From IMG/VR virus record IMGVR_UViG_3300009011_000028, positions 1-39,518 of that record: a stretch of 39,518 bases of DNA; one strand, written 5' to 3'. Of this stretch, positions 30,443-38,963 are shown piece after piece. The notes under the pieces are model-generated. The model was given only the letters and a program-made list of their open reading frames with translations. It ran no database searches and had not been told where the DNA came from. Position 1 is the first letter of the stretch; each line of letters begins with the position of its first letter. Position numbers and translations under genes: made by a program. This DNA comes from a virus.

Positions 30443-33400
30443 TACGGCTCCGCTCGGCACCTGGAAGACCGACCGCCGCATGTCGATCGAGGAATGGTTG
30501 AAGGCCATGGCTCCGTCGTATGAGCGCCGGGAAAGCCCGCCGATCAGCGTTGTCCTCAACGATGAGGTGATCGAGCAGCACCTGTGGCACAAGGTGAAAT
30601 TCAAGCCGTCTGACCTGCTCCAGATCTACCGCGAGCCGAAAGGCACCGACCCTTTCTCGATCACCTTCGCCCTATTCAAGGGCGCCAAGGCCGTGCTCAA
30701 GGCGATCATGCCAAAGATGCCTGGCATGCCATCCAGCGCCGGCACCCAGCAGGGCGACCCGCTGATGGATGCCAGCGCCAAGGGCAACAAGGTCAAACTG
30801 GGAGACCCTGTGCGGCAGATTGCCGGCCACCAGCGGGTGTACGGATCGTATCTGGCCCAGCCTCGCCGGGCGCACATTGCGGCGCGCGACCAGCGCGTGG
30901 AGATGCTGCTGTACATCGGCGAAGGCGAGTACAACATTCCGCTGGCCAAGGTGAAGGTGGGCGAAACCCCGCTGATCTCCCTGGGCGCCGATGCGACGTT
31001 CACGATCTACCCGCCAGGCGCTGATCTCTCTGCCGATCCTGCACACATCAACTGGTTCAACGTGCCCGAGGTAGGCGCCAGTTCCAGCGGCTCTGCTGGC
31101 CTGGAGCTTACCATGGCCACCGACCTGACAAGATCGGCGACCGCATCGGCCTACCAGTTCGTTGGCGATACCATCAGCGTGCCGGCCGGATCCGGCCAGT
31201 TCCCCGCTGACTGGTCGAACGGGATCATCGTTCGCGTGCTCGCCCCCTACACCTACACCGTAATTGACGGCGGTGCAGGGCGCGACATCGTGCGCGGGCC
31301 GCTGGAAATGCTGAACCCCACAGCTGGCATGCTGATCGAGGTGGCCGGAGCGAACGCGGGCCTGTACGTGGTGCACAGCTACACGCCATACACGCCAGCA
31401 GTGCCAGCCAACCCCGGAACCGCATCGACGCTCACCGGTTCAGCCGCTCCCAGCCGTTACGACTTCAACGTCACACCGCTGAGCTTCACCCTATTCCGTG
31501 GCGCAACCAGCTACCCGATAACACTGAACACCGCGACCACCAACCTGGCTGGGCTTGTGTCAGCGCTCAATACGCAGTTCAGCGGAAAGCCGTTCCAGGC
31601 ACAAGTGAGCGGCAGTGTCCTTCGTATCGTCGAGGTGACACCGTTTGCCGGCCAGGCTCTCACCGCAACTGGCGCGACCACCATCCTGGGCGCCTCACCT
31701 GTGGGAGCCACGGGCACGGCCACCACCAGCGCCATTCCTGAGCAGCCGGCGGAAATGACGCTGGACTATGATGGCGGTTCGCCAGTGGTTGGTCTCGCGC
31801 TGGGGCAGGGCCTTGCCACCATCGGCCCGCGCGGGCTGCGGTACCGGATCACGGCATTCAGCACGAGCCTGCTCGAGGTGGAACGATTGACCTCTACCGG
31901 GTCAACCGATGCAGGCTGGCCTGGCTTCAACGCCATGCAGACTGTCAACGGCCTGATCACGCTTGACGCGTCGAACCTGCAGGGCGGATACCGTGGGCCA
32001 TTCGCCTGCTGCCCGGAAAACGAAAAGGTCACAGAACTGGAGTGGACGGTCACCTACGCCAACGGCCTTGCCGGTATCGGTCGGGAAGGGCAGATCTACG
32101 AGATTCCGACCTACTACCTGTTCGAGTACCGCGACATGGACGTGGCCGGGGCGTGGACGCCGCTTCAGTACATGAACGCGGGTGGTTCGCTCGATGCCCA
32201 GGGCTTCACCGAGCGCGTGTCGCTGCCATACGCGATGCGAGCCGAGGCCCGTATCCGTAAGCAGTATGTGGACCGGCCTGGCCGGATCAACGACGAAGCA
32301 CGGGATGACGCCACCTGGACGGACCTGCGCGGGCGCATGCAGAACTCGCCCACCAGTTACCCCGGCCTGACGGTCATGACATGCAACATTCGTGGCGGTG
32401 ACCGGCTTTCTGCTCAGTCGGAGAGCCAGGTAAGCGTCGAGGCAACCCGCATCCTGCCGCTGATGGAAGGCGGTACCGGGCCAAGCCGAGACATCGTGCC
32501 GTACTGCATCTACCAGCTGAAGCAGCGCGGGTACACGGATGATGACCTGGACCTGCCCGAGTGGCAGGCCTTCCATGAGATCTGCGTGGCCCGTGGCGAT
32601 ACGTACGATGAGACGCTGGACTCGACGATCACGGTCAAGGACATGATCAACAACGCGCTGGCGTGCAGCTTCGGTGAGCTGGTGACCTTCCGGGGCCTGC
32701 TGCGCCCGGTTCGCGACAGTGCACGGGCCGCGTTCGACGTGACCTACGGCCCGAAGACGCAGACCTACTCGCCACAGAACATGACCAAGATGCTGAAGAT
32801 CAGCGGCGCCATGCCCTCGATCAACGACTTCGATGGCGTCGATGTTGAGTATTTCTCGCGCACCACCTGGGCCTGGGAGACGGTCGAGTGCCGCTGGCCG
32901 GGTGACCTGGGCACCAAGGTTGAGAAGATCAAGATGCCCGGCATCAGCGACAGGACCAGAGCCTGGCGTATCGGCATGCGCCGGCGCGGGCACCAGAAGT
33001 TCCGCACCGACATCTACACCTGGGAAACCGAGATGGATGGCAGTAACAGCGGCTACCTGAGCTTTGCAGCCGTTGCAGATGACGCGCCGAAGCGGTGCCA
33101 GAGCGCGATCCTGCTGGGCTTCGCTGTCACCGGATCCGGAACCCTCTTGCAGTCCTCTGAGCCGCTGGACTTCAGCGCGGGCGGCGAGCACCTGATAGGC
33201 GTGCGCAAGCTGGATGGCACGTTGTCCGGCCCTTGGACGGCCACTCAGGTCGACAAGTACACCGCTAGGGTCGACGCGCTCGATTTCACGCCAGAGGTCG
33301 AAGGCCCGCTTGAGCCGCCGCACATCCTGTTCGGCCCGGCAGCACGCTGGGCCTACCCGACCCTGATCACCAGCTCAGACCCAGCCAACGGCAACGTCGC

Positions 33401-33464
33401 CATGAAGGGCATGCCCTACGACGCCCGTGTTTATACCTACGACGACCAGTCGCCACCCGCTTGA
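30411..33464 (+). CDS. Host specificity / central tail-tip protein (gpJ-like)
   Basis: This 1017-residue protein starts at GTG 30411 (reads MIEFYPNKLSDTAPLGTWKT). The N-terminal region is beta-grasp-like, followed by a TipJ-family body (GDPVRQIAGHQRVYGSYLAQ; EMLLYIGEGEYNIPLAKVKV), then a Ser/Thr/Ala-rich insert around 320-440 and the conserved baseplate-hub region (PYCIYQLKQRGYTDDDLDLP; RGLLRPVRDSARAAFDVTYG). It forms the tail tip and part of the host-recognition apparatus. It lacks long C-terminal fibronectin repeats; receptor binding may lie with the next gene. Confidence 0.88.
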   Translation: MIEFYPNKLSDTAPLGTWKTDRRMSIEEWLKAMAPSYERRESPPISVVLNDEVIEQHLWHKVKFKPSDLLQIYREPKGTDPFSITFALFKGAKAVLKAIMPKMPGMPSSAGTQQGDPLMDASAKGNKVKLGDPVRQIAGHQRVYGSYLAQPRRAHIAARDQRVEMLLYIGEGEYNIPLAKVKVGETPLISLGADATFTIYPPGADLSADPAHINWFNVPEVGASSSGSAGLELTMATDLTRSATASAYQFVGDTISVPAGSGQFPADWSNGIIVRVLAPYTYTVIDGGAGRDIVRGPLEMLNPTAGMLIEVAGANAGLYVVHSYTPYTPAVPANPGTASTLTGSAAPSRYDFNVTPLSFTLFRGATSYPITLNTATTNLAGLVSALNTQFSGKPFQAQVSGSVLRIVEVTPFAGQALTATGATTILGASPVGATGTATTSAIPEQPAEMTLDYDGGSPVVGLALGQGLATIGPRGLRYRITAFSTSLLEVERLTSTGSTDAGWPGFNAMQTVNGLITLDASNLQGGYRGPFACCPENEKVTELEWTVTYANGLAGIGREGQIYEIPTYYLFEYRDMDVAGAWTPLQYMNAGGSLDAQGFTERVSLPYAMRAEARIRKQYVDRPGRINDEARDDATWTDLRGRMQNSPTSYPGLTVMTCNIRGGDRLSAQSESQVSVEATRILPLMEGGTGPSRDIVPYCIYQLKQRGYTDDDLDLPEWQAFHEICVARGDTYDETLDSTITVKDMINNALACSFGELVTFRGLLRPVRDSARAAFDVTYGPKTQTYSPQNMTKMLKISGAMPSINDFDGVDVEYFSRTTWAWETVECRWPGDLGTKVEKIKMPGISDRTRAWRIGMRRRGHQKFRTDIYTWETEMDGSNSGYLSFAAVADDAPKRCQSAILLGFAVTGSGTLLQSSEPLDFSAGGEHLIGVRKLDGTLSGPWTATQVDKYTARVDALDFTPEVEGPLEPPHILFGPAARWAYPTLITSSDPANGNVAMKGMPYDARVYTYDDQSPPA

Positions 33465-33503
33465 TTCAACACCACCCGGCTACCGGGATATGAGAGGAAA
33501 CAT

Positions 33504-35810
33504 ATGACCGGCGCAGAATCCCTGCAGCTGTTCCAGCAGCTTGTGGCAAATGCAAACGCGCTGTTCCTGTCGAACGATGACACTGTAGTCATCAACGGCA
33601 TAACCAAGCCGACGCTGAAAAAGATCTATGCCCAGTTCTTGGCGAGCATGGGAACCTACGCTACGGTCGCGGACGGCTTGGCTGCGACTAGCGGAACCGG
33701 GACCAACAACAGGTTTTTCACCGTGCCTGCGACCGGGGACCTGTTTGAGACTCGATACCGTAATGATGCCGGGGTGGCGGTTGAAATTTCGTCAGTTCTT
33801 TCTTCGCTGGCGGATAGCCTGACGATTAACCGTGGCAAGGTTTTCCCTTGCCGGGTCGCGACTCGCAACGGCGTCACCAGTACGCAGAACGCCGCCCTGA
33901 ACCAATTCGTGCTGGGCGCAACAGTTATCGGAGCCGAGGCGGACTACTTCTACCGCATCGGCTACTACGTCAACGGGTACACCGGTCTGGCCGGCGCCGA
34001 TCCAGACGGCTGGATCATCGAGCGCATCGCCAAGGCGAACTACGCGACCGCCGACAACCCGGTCACCCAGATCATTCGCTACACCGATGTTGCGCCGGTA
34101 ATCACTGTTGGGCTGCAGACGATCACGTTGAAATCTGCAAGCTATCCGGATCTGAAGTTCGTCCTCACGGTGGACGGTAGCAAGCGGCCAGCGCGCGGTA
34201 CGCCGATCGCGGTGAATGCGTCCTTCAACCAGGGGTATTCCTACTACATCGACCCCAGCGTCTACCTGGAGCTGGACACTCGCGATTCGCTGAACATCAA
34301 CGCTGGCAGGCTTGCGCCGTTCAGGCAGGTGTCTCGGGCGGGCTACCTGTCCCCAGCCAACACGACGATGCTGAACGCCATTCTTGATGCGCAAGTGCTG
34401 AACGCAAAACCTGGCATGTACTACGGCCTGAAGTACTTCCAGAATGGCAGTATTTCATCAGCGCCCGATGGTGATAACTGGATCATCGAAGAAGCACCGA
34501 TCTCCACCTACGGATCCAGCTCCGTGATCGAGAGCGTCAATCAGATCGCAACTCTTCAGGAGGTGAAGCAGCCGCTCCTGGACAGAACCATCGGCGCCCA
34601 GACGGTTACGCTTGCAACAAAAACCGAAGTACGAATTATCCTGACGATAGACACGACCAAGCTGCCAACCTACGGGACGCCGGTCGGCATGTCATCGCCA
34701 GGCCTATCCGGCTTCTCCCACGTCATTGACCCAGCGCTGTACGTATACAAGAGCGACAAGGGCGGTGCGTTGTCCTACACGATCAACATGGACGGACGAC
34801 TGCAGGTCACCTGGAGAGACCCGGAAGGCATCACCCGGGGGTACACCTTCGGCATCAACGGGGCCAACGATCTTCCCAATTTTTTCAACCTGCGAAGGGG
34901 CAACCGCATCATTCACCAGTTCGGCACCGACATGCTGCCGCCCATGGTGATGGATGCTGCACAGGATGGCGATGTCAGCCCGCCCCTGGATTTCACAGGC
35001 GGGAACCACACCATTAACGGCAAGAAGACCGCCGTGAACGTTGGGTTTGACATCCTGGCAGATGGGCGCCTGGTTTCATTTGGGGAGTCGGGCAGGGCAA
35101 CGAACCTAGTCTGCCGGATCTACAACCGCCTGATGGCGTGCAACACAGTCGAGTCGGAGCGGTATGTCGGGCTTCAGGCCTTTGTCGTGTCGTTCTTCCC
35201 GGGCGGTGCACAGGTAGAGCAGGAATTTACCGCTATGGAAGACCTGCAGCTGTACATCGACTACGGGCCACAGCTCGTCCATATCAACCTGGAGCAAACG
35301 GTCTTCTTCATCGGCGGCCAGTTCGCCGCCCGGGTCCCGTATGTGACCGGCCTTGGATCTGGAAAGCCGTCTGCGTATCCAGATGCCTGGGCCGTGCTGT
35401 GCACAGGAGCCGATGGCCAGCTCGGCGCCTGGATCGACCGCAACTACGGCATCGCCGGGGCGGAAAACACCAGCGAAGATTTTGACCTGATGACAGGGAG
35501 CGGCGCCGGGAGTACATCGCGCAAGCAGTACCCAACGGCCTATCACAGGCGACTCGTTCGGGACGCAGTGAACCCGAACTACCTGCCGCTGGCGGCCGGG
35601 CAGTCCTACAAGTGGCGCGGCGGCTATTCCTGGCAGCCTACGTCCCCGAAATCGCCATTCGTGGCCTCCATGGATTACATGCTTGATGGTCGGGCCCGCC
35701 GGGTCGACGCCATCACTGCGTCCCGAACGGTGTCGCCAGATGCCGAGACCGAGGGCAAGCGCCTCAAGGCCATCGAGGCGAGGCTTGCCCAGATCGAAGC
35801 AAGCGCGTAA
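33504..35810 (+). CDS. Tail fibre / receptor-binding protein with internal duplication
   Basis: This 768-residue protein follows J, behind GAGAGGAAAC. A short N-terminal attachment region (MTGAESLQLFQQLVANANAL) is followed by two related ~140-residue modules at about 115-254 and 272-416. Both contain a [VA]xRxG...N..LN motif, PDGDxWIIE, a QTxTL strand, GTP and a final IDPxxY. The C-terminal ~340 residues (DPEGITRGYTFGINGANDLP; NTSEDFDLMTGSGAG) look like a distinct beta-rich receptor-binding head, and the protein ends in a short coiled coil (RLKAIEARLAQIEA). Host-range role is inferred. The reverse-strand frames here are shadows. Confidence 0.8.
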   Translation: MTGAESLQLFQQLVANANALFLSNDDTVVINGITKPTLKKIYAQFLASMGTYATVADGLAATSGTGTNNRFFTVPATGDLFETRYRNDAGVAVEISSVLSSLADSLTINRGKVFPCRVATRNGVTSTQNAALNQFVLGATVIGAEADYFYRIGYYVNGYTGLAGADPDGWIIERIAKANYATADNPVTQIIRYTDVAPVITVGLQTITLKSASYPDLKFVLTVDGSKRPARGTPIAVNASFNQGYSYYIDPSVYLELDTRDSLNINAGRLAPFRQVSRAGYLSPANTTMLNAILDAQVLNAKPGMYYGLKYFQNGSISSAPDGDNWIIEEAPISTYGSSSVIESVNQIATLQEVKQPLLDRTIGAQTVTLATKTEVRIILTIDTTKLPTYGTPVGMSSPGLSGFSHVIDPALYVYKSDKGGALSYTINMDGRLQVTWRDPEGITRGYTFGINGANDLPNFFNLRRGNRIIHQFGTDMLPPMVMDAAQDGDVSPPLDFTGGNHTINGKKTAVNVGFDILADGRLVSFGESGRATNLVCRIYNRLMACNTVESERYVGLQAFVVSFFPGGAQVEQEFTAMEDLQLYIDYGPQLVHINLEQTVFFIGGQFAARVPYVTGLGSGKPSAYPDAWAVLCTGADGQLGAWIDRNYGIAGAENTSEDFDLMTGSGAGSTSRKQYPTAYHRRLVRDAVNPNYLPLAAGQSYKWRGGYSWQPTSPKSPFVASMDYMLDGRARRVDAITASRTVSPDAETEGKRLKAIEARLAQIEASA

Positions 35811-35822
35811 CGAAAACCCCAC

Positions 35823-35846
35823 AGCCCGCCCAGTGCGGGCTTTTTT
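35823..35846 (+). terminator. Rho-independent terminator after the fibre gene
   Basis: AGCCCGC, five-base loop, GCGGGCT, T run; between fibre and endolysin. Confidence 0.85.
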
Positions 35847-35863
35847 GTGCCTGGAGCAAACCT

Positions 35864-36310
35864 ATGACCACACCACGCGGCGTTCGCAACCGGAACCCCG
35901 GCAACATCGATTACAACCCGCGCAACGCTTGGCAGGGCCAGCTCGGCCTGGAAGAGGGTGTGTCCAAGCCGCGCTTTGCTCGCTTCGACCATCCCGAAAA
36001 CGGCATCCGCGCCCTGGGCAAGTTGCTGATCAACTACAGGGGCAAGGACGGCATGCCCGGAGTGGGCGGGAAGGGCATCGACACCGTGATCGAAACCATC
36101 AACCGCTGGGCGCCCAGCAACGAGAACGACACCCAGGCCTACGCCTCGGCTGTGGCCAAGCGCCTGGGCGTGCGCACCACCGACCCGATCAACATCAAGG
36201 ACCCGGCCACGCTGCGCGGGATGGTGCTCAGCATCATCATCCACGAAAACGGCGGGAATCCTTATCCAGACGCCATCATCAATGAAGGCGTACGGCGGGC
36301 GTTGGTATGA
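35864..36310 (+). CDS. Endolysin (P5-like muramidase/transglycosylase)
   Basis: This 148-residue protein reads GVRNRNPGNIDYNPRNAWQG, RFDHPENGIRALGKLLINY, DTVIETINRWAPSNENDT, the pattern of small phage lytic enzymes related to PRD1 P5/'structural protein P5' in Pseudomonas phages. It cleaves peptidoglycan glycan strands. It has no signal peptide, so it needs a holin, probably the membrane proteins at 12451-13039. The stop overlaps the Rz start (ATGA). Confidence 0.82.
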   Translation: MTTPRGVRNRNPGNIDYNPRNAWQGQLGLEEGVSKPRFARFDHPENGIRALGKLLINYRGKDGMPGVGGKGIDTVIETINRWAPSNENDTQAYASAVAKRLGVRTTDPINIKDPATLRGMVLSIIIHENGGNPYPDAIINEGVRRALV

Positions 36311-36834
36311 CCTGGATCGGCGCGGTGCCGGCCTGGTGCTGGTGGCTGATCGCTCTGGTGCTGGTGGCTGGAGGCCAGGAAATTCGCGTGGGAGCGGGGA
36401 AAACTGACGCCGCCACAGCCCGCGGCGAAACGGCCACGGCGCGAACCGAACTGTCCGACTATCGCCTGGAGGTCTCTGAACGCGACCGCCGCGCAGCGGC
36501 CCAGGCCAGAACCGAAGAGCAACGCCGCCAAGCCGTGGCGGACGAGGAGGGGGAGAGTGCACGACAAAAACTGGAACTGGCCCAAGGCCGCGCCACTGCT
36601 GCTGAGTCTGCTGCTGGCGGGCTGCGGGGTGAAATCGCCCGACTGCGCGCCGGCCGAGCAGCCACCTGCGACACCATCGCTACCCAGCAGCGCCAGGCAG
36701 GGACCTCTGCCGTCGTGGTGCTTGGGGGGCTGCTTGAAGAGGCTGACCGAATGGCGGGAAGCCTCGCAGAGGCGCTTGAGCGAAGTCGAATAGCAGGGAT
36801 GGCCTGCGAGGCTATATCCGAAGGTGTTAGATAA
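36307..36834 (+). CDS. Inner-membrane spanin Rz (DUF2514-like)
   Basis: This encodes 175 residues. An N-terminal membrane anchor (AWCWWLIALVLVAGG) is followed by a long periplasmic coiled coil (about residues 38-115, RTELSDYRLEVSERDRRAAA). The C-terminal region interacts with the outer-membrane spanin. It acts with Rz1 to fuse the inner and outer membranes at lysis. It overlaps the convergent reverse-strand gene by 8 bp at the stops. Confidence 0.85.
   Translation: MTWIGAVPAWCWWLIALVLVAGGQEIRVGAGKTDAATARGETATARTELSDYRLEVSERDRRAAAQARTEEQRRQAVADEEGESARQKLELAQGRATAAESAAGGLRGEIARLRAGRAATCDTIATQQRQAGTSAVVVLGGLLEEADRMAGSLAEALERSRIAGMACEAISEGVR
36557..36793 (+). CDS. Outer-membrane spanin Rz1 (nested in Rz)
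   Basis: GTG 36557 with GGAGG upstream opens a different frame wholly inside Rz. The 78-residue product has a lipoprotein signal (WPKAAPLLLSLLLAGCG, lipobox LAGC with the modified Cys at 23) and a Pro-rich region (APAEQPPATPSLPSSARQGP), typical of Rz1. The nested arrangement is the same as lambda Rz/Rz1. It supports the lysis cassette assignment. Confidence 0.85.
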   Translation: MHDKNWNWPKAAPLLLSLLLAGCGVKSPDCAPAEQPPATPSLPSSARQGPLPSWCLGGCLKRLTEWREASQRRLSEVE

Positions 36835-37627
36835 CGTACTCCATCAACCTGTCACTCGCTTTGATTATAACAGTGTCGACAAGTGGATCTATATTTCTAC
36901 CGTTGTGCACCAGGACAAAGTTTAGTCTGTATTCTCGTTCCTTCTTGAAGGTGGTCGGTTTGAAAAAAGCAGTGTGAGCCATGTGCTTAACAAGGCTTTC
37001 AAAATCGATTGTTTTGTGTTCTGTTATTGATATGTTTCTGTCGGCGTAAAAAACTGCCATGTCATCCACGTGAATCTGAATTTCTTTTGGGTCAATATCT
37101 TTGGGTATGACAAGTTCTTCGTTTTGGTCTAGAAGTCTTTCATATATGCAGTCAACAATCTCAGCTATAAAGCCTTTGATGTTTTCTCTTTTAATGCTCC
37201 AGTCGTCGTCGTAATCAGGGAAAATCTCTCTGCAGTCACCGGCCTCTGTTGACTCAGACATGCAGAAAACAAGGCTGCTAACTGCCTGTCGTTGGATGGA
37301 GATGTGGCCGTGCTCAATTGTGGCGTGGGAAGCGCTTTTTGAACTATATTTAAATTGGTTGTTTACCTTTGCTACGAAAACTCCCGGGAAATGGACCGGC
37401 TCGCATCCAGCATCCCCAAACCCAATTTGCCGTTGAAATAAAGTGTTAAACCATTTTTTGTGAACCGTAATTGGTGATTCGATATTGATATCGAAAAATA
37501 GTCTCCCTTCGTTGGTGTCCGCTATTTGTTCGATTTCAGTTTTCCTGTAATGCTCCAGTGTGGCGAGTTTTAATGTCTTCCTGCGCGAGATGTTATCTGT
37601 CGCGTGGCAACTTTTAGTCAATAGCAT
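36827..37627 (-). CDS. AT-rich reverse-strand moron (266 aa), unknown, defence candidate
   Basis: The ATG at 37627 is preferred; a TTG at 37645 would add six residues. The coding text is visibly AT-rich against the GC-rich phage genes, so it was probably acquired recently. It is convergent to the late operon. The N-terminus reads LKLATLEHYRKTEIEQIADT, then NEGRLFFDINIES; the C-terminus has FKKEREYRLNFVLVHNGR. The K-E-x-E-[YW]-R-L motif resembles the end of DUF2971-type proteins, some of which lie in defence loci, but the match is weak. It is a soluble protein with no transmembrane segment. A lysogenic conversion or anti-phage function is the likely guess; no activity can be assigned. Confidence 0.65.
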   Translation of the reverse strand: MLLTKSCHATDNISRRKTLKLATLEHYRKTEIEQIADTNEGRLFFDINIESPITVHKKWFNTLFQRQIGFGDAGCEPVHFPGVFVAKVNNQFKYSSKSASHATIEHGHISIQRQAVSSLVFCMSESTEAGDCREIFPDYDDDWSIKRENIKGFIAEIVDCIYERLLDQNEELVIPKDIDPKEIQIHVDDMAVFYADRNISITEHKTIDFESLVKHMAHTAFFKPTTFKKEREYRLNFVLVHNGRNIDPLVDTVIIKASDRLMEYVI

Positions 37628-37750
37628 TAGGGCATCCACTTGCAATGTTGTTGGATGTCATAATGGCATCACTTGCAACGATTGGACAGCCGACGGGAGG
37701 AAATTGGCTGGCTGATCTATGATGGACAGAACGAGTTGTCGGAACGGGCG

Positions 37751-37975
37751 ATGAACAAGCGCACTTTTATTGGAATGATTGAGGCCGGCGAACCGCTGAT
37801 TCAGCAGGCCATCGACGCCATGCGGGAGTATCACCAAGCTCAGGATAGCGGCGCGCCTGCAGAGGAGATCGAGCGCCTTCGCCTGCTAGCCGAGTCGTTG
37901 TTCCAGGCTGTCTCTGACTACCAGCTTCGCGCTGTGGCCAAGGCTCGGGGCAAGGAGTTGCCGCCTCTCCACTGA
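37751..37975 (+). CDS. Hypothetical small helical protein (74 aa)
   Basis: The start is set at ATG 37751 (MNKRTFIGMIEAGEPLIQQA), eight bases after GGAAC; the frame is open to 37673 but the upstream text is not protein-like. Mostly helical, charged and without cysteines (REYHQAQDSGAPAEEIERLR; FQAVSDYQLRAVAKARG). It is divergent from the AT-rich gene. Family unknown. Confidence 0.6.
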   Translation: MNKRTFIGMIEAGEPLIQQAIDAMREYHQAQDSGAPAEEIERLRLLAESLFQAVSDYQLRAVAKARGKELPPLH

Positions 37976-38016
37976 TCCGCTGATCGGCGATTGCCCGAGG
38001 CTAGGTCCGCCTATAC

Positions 38017-38040
38017 GATACTGTATCTTTATACAGTATC
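38017..38040. promoter_or_regulatory. LexA (SOS) box
   Basis: GATACTGTAT CTTT ATACAGTATC is a perfect 10-bp inverted repeat with a 4-base spacer. The core CTGTATCTTTATACAG fits the gammaproteobacterial LexA consensus CTGT-N8-ACAG exactly. It lies 9 bp before the start of the two-gene cassette. Confidence 0.85.
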
Positions 38041-38048
38041 GGTGCCTC

Positions 38049-38342
38049 ATGTATTTCCTCCTCGTTCGCCGCCGGATGAATGGCGTGGCCATCCCTGCCG
38101 ATCACCTCAGGAAGGTTCAGCCGCTCCGGGCCGACGTCCATATCGGCGACCACCACAGTGAACCGCTGGGGCGGGTATCGACCCAGGCATGGGTGTTCAA
38201 TCCAACGCCCGGGCCCGATATCATCCCGCGCCTGCACGACGCCAGGGTCAACGGGATGGCCCAGCTCGGCATCAACATCAACGGGCTTGAAGAAGTCGAC
38301 GGCGTTCTGTACGCCCAGTCCTGGTGGTGCAGGGCAGAATGA
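38049..38342 (+). CDS. SOS-regulated small protein, first of two (97 aa)
   Basis: It starts at ATG 38049, eight bases beyond the LexA box, with a poor ribosome site. It reads [20 protein letters not shown], then [20 protein letters not shown] and [20 protein letters not shown] recall this type of protein from the ends of Pseudomonas prophages and islands, uncharacterised and often preceded by LexA boxes. The stop overlaps the next start (ATGA). Induction with DNA damage is inferred. Confidence 0.75.
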   Translation: MYFLLVRRRMNGVAIPADHLRKVQPLRADVHIGDHHSEPLGRVSTQAWVFNPTPGPDIIPRLHDARVNGMAQLGININGLEEVDGVLYAQSWWCRAE

Positions 38343-38638
38343 TGGCTGGATTACCACAGGCCTGGGTGGCGGAACTGGATGACCAGACTGCCCTGGTAAC
38401 TGACCCTGATGGGCGAGCGGCTGTGCTCAGTGAAATGGCCTATGCTGCGCGCCGGCGCCGGGACATCGACGATGACACTCTGGTCGACATGCTCGAGCTT
38501 GCCGAGGCGGCCCGACTTTGGGCGCTGATGGAGCACGAGGAAGCCTGGGCGCTGGGTTTGTTTGGCGACTATCCGCAGGAGCATCCCGGCGGCGCACAGG
38601 TGATGAAGGGAAGCAGCAAGGCTTTCGCCTGTGAGTAG
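38339..38638 (+). CDS. SOS-regulated small protein, second of two (99 aa)
   Basis: ATG 38339 or 38342. It is an acidic, helical protein ([20 protein letters not shown], then [15 protein letters not shown]) following an N-terminal small beta segment ([20 protein letters not shown]). It is coupled to the upstream gene through an ATGA overlap. No known function. Co-occurrence suggests that the two act together. Confidence 0.7.
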   Translation: MMAGLPQAWVAELDDQTALVTDPDGRAAVLSEMAYAARRRRDIDDDTLVDMLELAEAARLWALMEHEEAWALGLFGDYPQEHPGGAQVMKGSSKAFACE

Positions 38639-38656
38639 GTATATAAAGGAAGGGAA

Positions 38657-38672
38657 GCGTTCGGCCGAACGC
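38657..38672. repeat. 16-bp perfect palindrome
   Basis: GCGTTCGGCCGAACGC, directly after the SOS cassette and before the att-flanking repeats. It is not followed by a T run, so it is not a standard terminator; it may be a protein-binding site or structured DNA. Confidence 0.5.
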
Positions 38673-38693
38673 CGCAGGGGAGATCTTGAAACG

Positions 38694-38723
38694 TGGGACA
38701 AATCTGGGACATCGAATGTCCCA
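38694..38723. repeat. TGGGACA repeats left of the att core
   Basis: TGGGACA lies at 38694-38700 and 38705-38711 (11 bp apart, one helical turn), with the inverse TGTCCCA at 38717-38723; the second and third form TGGGACAT CGA ATGTCCCA. Repeats beside an att core are candidate arm-type integrase or excisionase sites. Confidence 0.55.
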
Positions 38724-38815
38724 AACCATGATGAATCAAGATGCGGGAAAATTAAGCGAAACCCAATAAATACAGTAGGTTGGGCGGTTTCGTGAAGTAA
38801 AATAGCAGGTCTATA

Positions 38816-38864
38816 CCGGATTGCAAATCCGTCTACGCCGGTTCGATTCCGACCTCGGCCTCCA
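38816..38864 (+). other. tRNA-Cys(GCA) 3' half, attachment-site core
   Basis: The anticodon loop TTGCAAA (38821-38827) has stem CGGA/TCCG. The T arm (38837-38853) has one C:A mismatch, and the acceptor 3' strand CTCGGCC, discriminator T and CCA end at 38864. No matching 5' half (GGCCGAG and D arm) occurs upstream, so this is not a complete tRNA. A 3' half inside a phage is the usual attP/attR identity segment for tRNA-targeting integrases. The integrase gene lies 100 bp to the right. Confidence 0.8.
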
Positions 38865-38875
38865 CCATTCGAAAG

Positions 38876-38904
38876 CCCCGCAGATTAACCTCTGCGGGGT
38901 TTTT
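38876..38904 (+). terminator. Terminator after the tRNA-Cys half
   Basis: A 9-bp perfect stem CCCCGCAGA/TCTGCGGGG with a 6-base loop TTAACC and TTTTT. It could be the host tRNA's terminator carried on the att segment, or serve the phage transcript; it separates the accessory genes from the integrase. Confidence 0.85.
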
Positions 38905-38927
38905 CATTATGGGTCCAAAAAAGGCAT

Positions 38928-38963
38928 GAGTTCCGAAACTTTCGGGGTGGAGTTCCGAAACTT
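38928..38963. repeat. GAGTTCCGAAACTT direct repeats between integrase and att
   Basis: Exact 14-base copies at 38928-38941 and 38950-38963, 22 bp apart (two helical turns); the second touches the integrase stop codon. Their spacing and place suit integrase arm-type sites. Confidence 0.6.

Noticed and set aside
31902-33323. 473-codon reverse-strand frame inside J
   Set aside because: Shadow of the J gene; composition and lack of a ribosome site do not support coding.
38816-38864. Complete tRNA-Cys gene
   Set aside because: Only the anticodon arm to CCA end is present; no 5' acceptor strand or D arm occurs upstream, and the T stem has a C:A mismatch.
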